This document shows, one piece after another, positions 8,643 to 15,412 of a stretch of 38,276 nucleotides of DNA. The position numbers and the translations under genes are program-made. Source of the stretch: Candidatus Aegiribacteria sp. (lineage in GTDB: Bacteria; Fermentibacterota; Fermentibacteria; Fermentibacterales; JCC-6); the NCBI GenBank assembly GCA_023138735.1, contig JAGLOY010000035.1, positions 1 through 38,276 on the forward strand, in the 5' to 3' direction. A model generated the notes under the pieces. That model had not been told where the DNA came from. It searched no databases and saw only the letters and a program-made list of their open reading frames with translations. The first letter of the stretch is position 1, and each line of letters starts with the position of its first letter.

Positions 8643-9122
8643 ATGATTGAGGCTGCAAGGTACTTCAACGCTCCCTGGGGAACTCTTTTGAAAGTGATCA
8701 GTATTCTTGGTTCACTCATACTGATAGGAGTATTCGGCAGTATGATCCTTTCAGGACGAGCTTCTACGCTTACTGCCGTGATCCTGTTCATCAGTCTGCT
8801 GTTCACTGTAAGGGGCTACAGTATTTCGGAAAACATATTTCGTGTCAGGAGGCTGCTGTGGTATACAGATATTGATATCAGCATGCTGCAATCGGTTGAA
8901 TACGATCCTAAGGCTATGACAGGGTCTTTGCGAACCTTCGGCAACGGAGGACTCTTCAGTTTTTCAGGAAGTTACAAAAGCGGGAAGCTCGGATCTTTCA
9001 GGGCGTACGTGACCGACTTCAGGAAATGCGTAGTTATAACAGCTGCGCGGCAGACAGTTGTAGTATCGCCTGGAAACCCCGAACTTTTTGTGGAAGTACT
9101 GCGGAATCTAAAGTTCCAATAG
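8643..9122 (+). CDS. small membrane protein with PH-like domain
   Basis: The 159-residue protein has two closely spaced hydrophobic helices (about residues 15-37 and 42-58) followed by a beta-rich cytoplasmic-type domain (GYSISENIFRVRRLLWYTDI ... VVITAARQTVVVSPGNPELF). A helical membrane anchor followed by a strand-rich domain whose last strands read like an I-T-x-x-x-x-x-VVVSP segment is typical of bacterial PH-like domain proteins. Their functions are mostly unknown. I chose ATG 8643 for its GGAGGAG site at 8633-8639; the frame is open upstream to 8589 without a ribosome site. Its 3' end overlaps the larE 3' end on the other strand by 15 bases. The link to lar is positional only. Confidence 0.65.
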   Translation: MIEAARYFNAPWGTLLKVISILGSLILIGVFGSMILSGRASTLTAVILFISLLFTVRGYSISENIFRVRRLLWYTDIDISMLQSVEYDPKAMTGSLRTFGNGGLFSFSGSYKSGKLGSFRAYVTDFRKCVVITAARQTVVVSPGNPELFVEVLRNLKFQ

Positions 9123-9863
9123 ATGCAGTTCTATTTCATACCCTGATTTCTCCGCAATCCGCTTCAGCTCACCCAGACTGTTCTTGACCAGCAACTCATC
9201 CACCACTGAATAATCAATATGAAGACTGCCGATTCCCGCGATTACACGGAATCTGCCCTTAACAGAGGGACGAAGGGGGGCTTCCATGCTTTCAATAATG
9301 GAAAGCAACTCGGTCGTTATCATTTCCCCATGAGGAATTCTGGTTGCCAGGCAGGAATCGGAGGGATATTCCCTGACACCGAACAAAACTCCAAGCTGTG
9401 CAATTTCACTCTTTCCCATACCGGCTTCAAGGAATGGATGGACTATTCCAGTCTCGGCTGCGGCCGCTAACCCCGGTCTATACTCGTTCAGATCATCAGT
9501 ATTGGTTCCATCCATTACAGTAATGCAGCCCCGGGCAAGCGCTTCCGCCTTCAGACTGCTGCAAATTCCCTTCTTACATATATAGCAGCGCTTGTTAGTA
9601 TTCTGTGTAAATTCACTGCTGGACAGCGGGTTAAGGGTGACAAACAATGGTTCAATACAAAGTTCTTCTGCTACACTGCGAATATGCCTTCTGTAAAAGT
9701 CCGCCAGCAGCCCTGTATCCGCGGTAAGCGACACAACGTTTGAAGTTCCAAGAACCCTGACAGCAGATCTGAGCAGAACCTCGCTGTCAAGCCCACCTGA
9801 AAACAGGATACCGCAGCATCCCTTATCGAGCAGGCTCTCTTTCAGCATCTGGGGTATAGACAA
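9108..9863 (-). CDS. larE: LarE-type ATP-dependent sulfur transferase (nickel-pincer cofactor)
   Basis: LarE adenylates and then sulfurates the pyridinium dicarboxylate precursor of the nickel-pincer nucleotide used by lactate racemase-family enzymes. The 251-residue protein has the PP-loop ATP motif SGGLDS at residues 22-27 and the LarE-type DGTNTDD at 118-124. Three cysteines are placed like those of the [4Fe-4S]-type LarE: Cys93 and Cys96 in NKRCYICKKG and Cys171 in SDSCLATRIPHG. In the classic lactobacillus enzyme a single cysteine (the equivalent of 171) is sacrificed. Three ligands suggest instead a cluster-bound sulfide donor that can turn over; this is inference from known LarE subtypes. 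It diverges from larC with 113 bases between starts, and its start has an AGGAGGAACC site. Confidence 0.9.
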   Translation of the reverse strand: MSIPQMLKESLLDKGCCGILFSGGLDSEVLLRSAVRVLGTSNVVSLTADTGLLADFYRRHIRSVAEELCIEPLFVTLNPLSSSEFTQNTNKRCYICKKGICSSLKAEALARGCITVMDGTNTDDLNEYRPGLAAAAETGIVHPFLEAGMGKSEIAQLGVLFGVREYPSDSCLATRIPHGEMITTELLSIIESMEAPLRPSVKGRFRVIAGIGSLHIDYSVVDELLVKNSLGELKRIAEKSGYEIELHLLEL

Positions 9864-9976
9864 TGGTTCCTCCTATGCAGCTCGTTATATTATGTAGTGA
9901 ATGATACCCTTAAGGAACGCTGGCAGACCCAGCTGACCTGTTCAGACACCGTACTCGAATATACTGAAGGATTACG

Positions 9977-11161
9977 ATGAAGATAGCTGTTTTTGATCCT
10001 TTCTGCGGAATTTCAGGAAACATGATTCTTGGAGCCCTGGTAGATTGCGGTCTTGATATTGTACAGCTTGAGAAGATGCTTCGCTCGCTTGACCTGAAGG
10101 GATGGGAACTGTCAGCGGAAAAAGTTCTGAGGGGCAGCCTGCAGGGAACCTTCGTATCAGTGGTTATTCCCGAGGAAATATCTTCTCGACATCTTCCTGA
10201 TATTCTGCGGATCATCTCCGAATCCGATCTGCCTGAATATGTCAGAGTAAATAGCTGCAATGCCTTTCAAAAGCTTGCGGAGGCGGAATCTCAAGCTCAT
10301 GGTATTTCAATAGATGAAGTTCATTTTCACGAAACGGGCGCTATGGATGCCATAATAGACATTGTTGGATCGTTTAGCGGCTTCTATCTTCTCGGGGTTG
10401 AAAGACTTTTCTCTACAGCCGTCGCGACAGGTACAGGATCTTTAACATGTTCTCATGGCATCCTGCCGGTACCTGCCCCGGCCACTATGCATATTCTGAA
10501 TGGTGTCCCCACAGCACCAACGGGTATAGACAGTGAACTAACTACTCCGACCGGGGCGGTTATACTGGTTACAGCGGTTGAATCCTGGCTGAACCCTCCT
10601 CCGAACATGAAACCACTGACCGCTGGAATGGGCGCAGGATCGAAAAACCTTCAGCGCCCGAATCTTCTGCGCCTCACAATCGGCGAAACCACAGATGAAA
10701 ATTTATGGGACAGCGACCACTGCATAGAAATCAAAACTATCATAGATGATATGGATGCGAGAATCTGGCCGGATGCGGCCGGTAAAATCCTTGAATCGGG
10801 AGCAATAGACTGCTATGCCGCCATGTGTGTCGGTAGAAAGGGAAGGCCTGCAATGGAGGTCACGGTACTGTGCCCTGTATCCGTATTGAGTGGTGTCATC
10901 GAGTGTATATTCAGGAATACTTCGACCATCGGAATGCGGTTCAGTACTGTTGAGCGAGCGATACTGGGCAGAGAAGAACGAACGGTCGATACCAGATTCG
11001 GTCCTATTAGAGTGAAGCGGGTTTTTCTGGACGGCAAACCTCTTCGGGCGGAACCGGAATACGAGGACTGTGCAGCAGCTTCCAGAAAGCATAATGTACC
11101 GGTGCAGGAAATTATTACAGAAACAAGATTTGCGGCATTAGTAAACGAAAGAAGCGGGTGA
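9977..11161 (+). CDS. larC: LarC, nickel insertion enzyme of nickel-pincer cofactor synthesis
   Basis: LarC is the CTP-dependent cyclometallase that inserts Ni into the dithio-dicarboxylate mononucleotide. The 394-residue protein begins with FDPFCGISGNMILGALVDCG (family form GISGDM; the Asp is Asn here), carries the hallmark VHFHETGAMDAIIDIVG near residues 113-129, and contains the C-terminal half with IDDMDARIWP, GRKGRPAMEVTVLCP, TSTIGMRF and PEYEDC. In lactobacilli LarC1 and LarC2 are joined by programmed frameshifting; here both halves are one uninterrupted frame. An AAGGA site precedes the ATG. Its stop overlaps the next start (GTGA), so the operon larC-TRX-larB is translationally coupled at its first junction. 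Confidence 0.93.
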   Translation: MKIAVFDPFCGISGNMILGALVDCGLDIVQLEKMLRSLDLKGWELSAEKVLRGSLQGTFVSVVIPEEISSRHLPDILRIISESDLPEYVRVNSCNAFQKLAEAESQAHGISIDEVHFHETGAMDAIIDIVGSFSGFYLLGVERLFSTAVATGTGSLTCSHGILPVPAPATMHILNGVPTAPTGIDSELTTPTGAVILVTAVESWLNPPPNMKPLTAGMGAGSKNLQRPNLLRLTIGETTDENLWDSDHCIEIKTIIDDMDARIWPDAAGKILESGAIDCYAAMCVGRKGRPAMEVTVLCPVSVLSGVIECIFRNTSTIGMRFSTVERAILGREERTVDTRFGPIRVKRVFLDGKPLRAEPEYEDCAAASRKHNVPVQEIITETRFAALVNERSG

Positions 11162-11832
11162 TTCTTCTGGAAGAATATTCACACGAGCTCCCAAGATCCG
11201 AACTGAGTCGCAAAAGGATACGATCCGGTATTGTATTTATTGCAGCAATGATCGTCTCCGCATTCTTCCTGGGCTTTCTCTTTGATCTGGGACCGGAACC
11301 ACGGGTAGAGAATATGCTTTCCGATGTCGGGGATTTCCCGGTTGATCATATCTGGATCAACTCAAGCGTGCCTCTTAGTCTCTACGATCAGTTAAGCAGG
11401 CACGTTGTTGTTGTGTTTTTCTGCCAGCTTTCAACTCTTAACGACCTTCAGTATTTCTCCCGACTCGAGGCAATCCACGAAGAGTTCATAGAAGAACCTT
11501 TTGCGGTAATCGCTGCAATCCAGACGGATGAAACCTCGATAGACGAACTGCACAGCATTGTAGAAGACTGGGGGATTGAATTCCCGGTGATTATTGACAA
11601 CGCGGGAACAGTATCCAGCCGTTTTAACGTCAGTACTTTCCCTTCGGTTCTTGTGCTCGATTCAAGGGCACGTATATCAGCGAGGTTTTACGTCGGATGG
11701 GAGAAAGCTGACTTGAGGGGCATAGTCGATGATCTGCTCTCACAACTGCGGGCAATGCGCTACTCCCAGATCGTTGTGTATCATCCTGACGGCGGTGCCT
11801 TCATTCCCAACTCGATACACCAGCAAAACTGA
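11158..11832 (+). CDS. membrane-anchored thioredoxin-fold protein lacking the CxxC
   Basis: The 224-residue protein starts with GTG inside the larC stop codon (GTGA overlap). An N-terminal cytoplasmic stretch is followed by one membrane helix (about residues 24-43), then an extracytoplasmic domain. That domain aligns by eye with the thioredoxin-like module of NHL-repeat/TlpA proteins: VVVVFFCQL, a helix EAIHEEFIEE, FAVIAAIQTDE, FPVIIDNAGTVSSRFNV, then STFPSVLVLDSRARI with the cis-proline. The active-site C-x-x-C is absent; only one nearby Cys remains (FFCQLSTL). A disulfide reductase activity is therefore unlikely, and a binding or scaffolding role is possible. It sits between larC and larB, 29 bases before larB, suggesting co-expression with the nickel-cofactor genes. 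It is not a known lar component. Confidence 0.75.
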   Translation: MILLEEYSHELPRSELSRKRIRSGIVFIAAMIVSAFFLGFLFDLGPEPRVENMLSDVGDFPVDHIWINSSVPLSLYDQLSRHVVVVFFCQLSTLNDLQYFSRLEAIHEEFIEEPFAVIAAIQTDETSIDELHSIVEDWGIEFPVIIDNAGTVSSRFNVSTFPSVLVLDSRARISARFYVGWEKADLRGIVDDLLSQLRAMRYSQIVVYHPDGGAFIPNSIHQQN

Positions 11833-11861
11833 TCGCATGCAGGTCCAGCGGGAGGAGAGTT

Positions 11862-12620
11862 ATGAAAAAAAGCAGTATTGATGATCTGCTTGCAGTTCTC
11901 AGTAAAGGTGATATTTCCGCTGTCGACGCTCTGGGACTGCTTAATTCTCATCTCACCTCTGATCTGGGATTTGCCAGAGTGGACACTGGAAGAGGGGTAA
12001 CCGCTGTACTGCCGGAAGTAATTCTCGCAGAGGGCAAGAGCCCTGATGAGGTAGTGAAGATCACGGAGAACCTTTTCAGCAGAACAGGTCTTGCCATTGT
12101 TTCAAGAGCGGGTGAAGAGCTCGGCAGGATACTTCTTGATGCATTCCCTGAAGGACGGTATTCGCAGCGGGGAAGAATATTCGTAGCGGGGGAATACATG
12201 AGATCTTCTGACTCTGCCGAAGGATCGGTGGCAGTAATTTCTGCGGGTACATCGGATCTTCATGCCCTTGAAGAAGCTTTTACTGTTCTTGAAGCGATGA
12301 AAGTTGATACCCGCCGCTTCTGCGATATCGGTGTAGCGGGAGTACACAGACTTGCTGAAGTTCTTCCCTCCTTAAGGGAGTGCTCTGTATGCATTGTCTT
12401 TGCGGGAATGGATGCCGCTCTGCCCACAGTGATCGGAGGGCTCTACAGAGGGCCGGTGGTTGCTGTACCAACTTCTACGGGCTATGGTACTGCTTTTGGA
12501 GGGGTTACCGCGCTGCTTTCCATGCTCAACTCATGCAGCCCGGGGATATGTGTCCTTAACATAGATAACGGCCTAGGAGCCGCTGCGGCGGCACTGAGAA
12601 TCATGAGGGGAACTGAATAG
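11862..12620 (+). CDS. larB: LarB, nicotinic acid adenine dinucleotide carboxylase/hydrolase
   Basis: LarB performs the first step of nickel-pincer cofactor synthesis, carboxylating C5 of the pyridinium ring of NaAD and cleaving the phosphoanhydride. The 252-residue protein has a helical N-terminal domain and a PurE-like C-terminal domain with the family motifs AVISAGTSDL, CDIGVAGVHRL, VFAGMDAALPTVIGGL, VAVPTSTGYG and NIDNGLGAAAAAL. The length is as expected. ATG 11862 has a strong GGAGGAGAG site. The stop TAG is directly followed by the ATG of the epimerase gene. Together with larC and larE it completes the LarBCE set; the Ni-dependent racemase or epimerase that would use the cofactor is not within the window. 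Confidence 0.93.
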   Translation: MKKSSIDDLLAVLSKGDISAVDALGLLNSHLTSDLGFARVDTGRGVTAVLPEVILAEGKSPDEVVKITENLFSRTGLAIVSRAGEELGRILLDAFPEGRYSQRGRIFVAGEYMRSSDSAEGSVAVISAGTSDLHALEEAFTVLEAMKVDTRRFCDIGVAGVHRLAEVLPSLRECSVCIVFAGMDAALPTVIGGLYRGPVVAVPTSTGYGTAFGGVTALLSMLNSCSPGICVLNIDNGLGAAAAALRIMRGTE

Positions 12621-13556
12621 ATGTATCTTGTAACTGGAGGCGCCGGTTTCATCGGCAGCAATATTGCCAGAGAAGCTCTAGAAAAAGGAACCGGAGTCAG
12701 AATTCTGGATAACTTCTCTACAGGGCACTGGGCAAATCTAACTGATATCAGAGATGATATTGAAATCGTCGAAGGTGATATCAGAAGTTATCATATTGTC
12801 AGAAGCGCCATGGAGGGTGTAGAAGTTGTCTTCCACCAGGGGGCTCTTCCAAGTGTTCCCCGTTCAATCGCAGACCCCATCACGACCAATGAAGTGAACG
12901 TACAGGGAACGCTGAATGTCCTTCATGCCGCATTGGATGCAGGCTGCAGGAGGGTTCTCTTCGCCTCTTCATCCTCAATATACGGAGATGCCCCTGAACA
13001 GATTAAGACTGAGGACCTTCATGTAAGACCCCTCTCTCCTTATGCGGTAAGCAAGCTTGCCGGTGAAAAATATATGCAGGTATTCCACCATATCTACGGG
13101 CTGGAAACCGTGGCTCTGAGATATTTCAACGTATTCGGCCCGTATCAGGATCCCGGCAGCCCGTACTCAGCTGTTATCCCACTTTTTATCAACGCCTGCC
13201 TGGAAGGCCGCAGACCACTGATAAACGGTGATGGTCAGCAGTCAAGGGATTTTACATACATAGCAAACGTTGTACATGCAAATCTTCTTGCAGCGGATGC
13301 TCCTGCTGCTCCGGGAATGATGATGAACATCGCCTGTGGTGACAGTATTACCGTTAATCATCTTGCTTCCGCGATCGGAAGTCTTACAGACAGAATGGAT
13401 TTAGAGCCCTCCCACAACCCGGAGCGACCGGGAGACGTAAAACACAGCCGGGCTGACATTACCCTTGCGCAAAAACTACTTGGGTATGAACCGGTGACTC
13501 CATTTGAAGAGGGGCTTAAAAATACAGTATCTTTTATGCGGGAGCGTCGGATTTAA
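12621..13556 (+). CDS. NAD-dependent nucleotide-sugar epimerase (extended SDR, GalE/WbpP-like)
   Basis: The 311-residue extended short-chain dehydrogenase has the Rossmann glycine loop TGGAGFIG at residues 5-12, NFSTG at 31-35, the SSSSIYGD segment (117-123, catalytic Ser/Thr position) and catalytic Tyr141-x3-Lys145 (YAVSK). RYFNVFGPYQDP and SRDFTYIANVV are the substrate-domain motifs seen in UDP-hexose and UDP-GlcNAc/GalNAc C4-epimerases such as WbpP. The exact sugar cannot be read. The start codon directly follows the larB stop with no gap, so it is the last gene of the larC-larB transcript; that it is functionally linked to the cofactor genes is not implied by the sequence. Confidence 0.88.
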   Translation: MYLVTGGAGFIGSNIAREALEKGTGVRILDNFSTGHWANLTDIRDDIEIVEGDIRSYHIVRSAMEGVEVVFHQGALPSVPRSIADPITTNEVNVQGTLNVLHAALDAGCRRVLFASSSSIYGDAPEQIKTEDLHVRPLSPYAVSKLAGEKYMQVFHHIYGLETVALRYFNVFGPYQDPGSPYSAVIPLFINACLEGRRPLINGDGQQSRDFTYIANVVHANLLAADAPAAPGMMMNIACGDSITVNHLASAIGSLTDRMDLEPSHNPERPGDVKHSRADITLAQKLLGYEPVTPFEEGLKNTVSFMRERRI

Positions 13557-13617
13557 TAACCCGGCGCTGCCTCACTGAAACCCTGCCGAATTCATCAGTT
13601 GCACAGCAGGAGGTAAC

Positions 13618-15408
13618 ATGGATCTCCTGAAGGACGGAAAAATTCTTCTGGCTGATGGTGCTATCGGTGAATACCTGTTTTCACTTGGATATCCGGGCAA
13701 CTATCTCGCATGCGAAGTAGTTATCAGATCTCCTGAGATACTGGCAAGCATACACCGCGAATACTCTGCATCCGGTGCGGAGATACTCACAGCAAATACA
13801 TTCGACGCCAATATAATTAAGCTCGACAGGAGAGGTCTGGCAGACAGATGCGAAGAGATCAACTGCCGGGCGGTTAAGCTTGCAGCGCGAAGCAGACCTT
13901 CCGCAGTAATGGGCTCTATCGGCCCTCCTGGAGCCGGCCGATCATTCTGCGCTGAACCGAGAGACACCGATGTCCTGCAGGAAGCGTACGGTCCACAGAT
14001 CCAGGGTTTGCTTAATGGAGGTGTTGATCTCATACTGCTTGAGACCCAGATCGACCCGGTACAGGCCCGGCTCATCTACGATATCGTCAGGTCGTACTCA
14101 AGTGATATTCCCGTAGCCGTCAGTTTCACATACGGTCACGACCTCCTGACTCCTTCAGGTTATTCCATTAAGGATTCGATAAGTGAATTTGAGAATACAG
14201 ACATAGTGATGCTCGGTTCCAATCATGGAATCGGTCCTCTTCAGTTCCTCGATATCCACAGGAGATTTGCATCGTCATCACCTTTCCCAGTGATGCTTCA
14301 GCCAAATGCGGGAACGGGGAAATACCTTGACGGCCGTTTCGTTTTCCCCGAAAACCCCGATCATTTCTGCAGATGCATGCTATCCTGCGCAGGCAGGAGA
14401 ACTGCTCTGCTGGGTGGATGCTGCGGAACCACTCCGGTTTTCATCTCCAATCTCTCGCGGAAACTATCCGAGGGAGCGGAGATAAAAGTATTCTCATCCT
14501 GGAGTGCAGATGAGGCTGAGGAGATTAATAATTCCGAAATGTCCTGCGATCCTCCGTCCCTCTCGGTACAGCTCGCAGGCGGAAACGCCCTTATTCTGGA
14601 GCTTCTGCCTCCCCGGGGCGGCGACCTATCGCTGTTCTCCTCAAGGGCCGAAAAACTCGGGCGGTTTGCTCCGGTAACCATAAGTATCCCTGATTCACCA
14701 ATGGGTAAGGTACGGATGTCCCCATGTATCTCGGGGCTTTACCTCCGGGAAAAACTCGGCATCGAACCCCTGGTGCATTTTGCCCTGCGCGACAGAAGCC
14801 TGACGCGGATTCACTCGGACCTCCTGGCCCTCTCCGGAAGCGGCCTGCAGGGGATCTTTCTTATTTCAGGGGACCCTCCCTCTCTGGGCGATTATCCGGA
14901 GTCAACCGCGGTATACGACCTTACAACCGAACAGACCCTGAAACTGCTCCAGCATCTTGCCAGCGGAAAGGATCTGAACGGCAGAAAAATAGGAAGGGGC
15001 GCAGGATTCTTCCCGGGAAGTGCTGTATCTCTCGGAGAGCAGGATTCGGTAGAAAAAGTTAGAAGACGGTGGGATGCGGGTTGCAGGTTCTTTATTACAC
15101 AACCCGTCTTTTCCATGGAAGCATTGGAGAGATCGGCTGAACTGCTCGATGAATATCCTGTTCTACCTGCCTTGATGCCCTTCAGGAACAAGTATTCCGC
15201 CGAATACCTTGCCTCTGAGGTTCCCGGCATATCGATTCCCGATCATATACTTGCAAAGGTCCATGAACTCGATGACAGTGATGTTCTCTCCTTCTCTTTA
15301 GATTATCTTTCCAGGCTGATGGACAATATGAGAAAAATGGTCTCAGGTGTTTACATTGCCGGATCAAGGAAAGGTATGATGAGGCTTGCAGAAGAATGGC
15401 GGGACTAA
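13618..15408 (+). CDS. homocysteine S-methyltransferase / methylenetetrahydrofolate reductase fusion
   Basis: The 596-residue protein has two enzymes in one chain. Residues 1-~290 are a homocysteine/betaine methyltransferase barrel (LADGAIGEYL, TANTFDAN, LETQ, LLGGCCGTTP). Residues ~315-596 are a MetF-like FAD barrel (LILELLPPRGGD, ISGDPPS, GAGFFPG, FFITQPVF). Such fusions are known from Firmicutes (YitJ type). In the first half the three zinc ligands should be Cys, Cys, Cys. Cys268 and Cys269 are present, but the upstream one is His203 (GSNHGIGP) where the neighbouring MetH has Cys207 (GANCGTGP). The methyltransferase half may thus have altered metal binding. AGGAGGT at 13607-13613 sets the start. 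It is followed 4 bases later by metH, implying that MTHFR feeds methyl-THF to MetH. Confidence 0.92.
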   Translation: MDLLKDGKILLADGAIGEYLFSLGYPGNYLACEVVIRSPEILASIHREYSASGAEILTANTFDANIIKLDRRGLADRCEEINCRAVKLAARSRPSAVMGSIGPPGAGRSFCAEPRDTDVLQEAYGPQIQGLLNGGVDLILLETQIDPVQARLIYDIVRSYSSDIPVAVSFTYGHDLLTPSGYSIKDSISEFENTDIVMLGSNHGIGPLQFLDIHRRFASSSPFPVMLQPNAGTGKYLDGRFVFPENPDHFCRCMLSCAGRRTALLGGCCGTTPVFISNLSRKLSEGAEIKVFSSWSADEAEEINNSEMSCDPPSLSVQLAGGNALILELLPPRGGDLSLFSSRAEKLGRFAPVTISIPDSPMGKVRMSPCISGLYLREKLGIEPLVHFALRDRSLTRIHSDLLALSGSGLQGIFLISGDPPSLGDYPESTAVYDLTTEQTLKLLQHLASGKDLNGRKIGRGAGFFPGSAVSLGEQDSVEKVRRRWDAGCRFFITQPVFSMEALERSAELLDEYPVLPALMPFRNKYSAEYLASEVPGISIPDHILAKVHELDDSDVLSFSLDYLSRLMDNMRKMVSGVYIAGSRKGMMRLAEEWRD

Positions 15409-15412
15409 TTCC

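Noticed and set aside
9942-9976. TATACT as a -10 for larC
   Set aside because: It lies 11 bases from the start codon and has no -35; it would give an almost leaderless transcript despite the AAGGA site.
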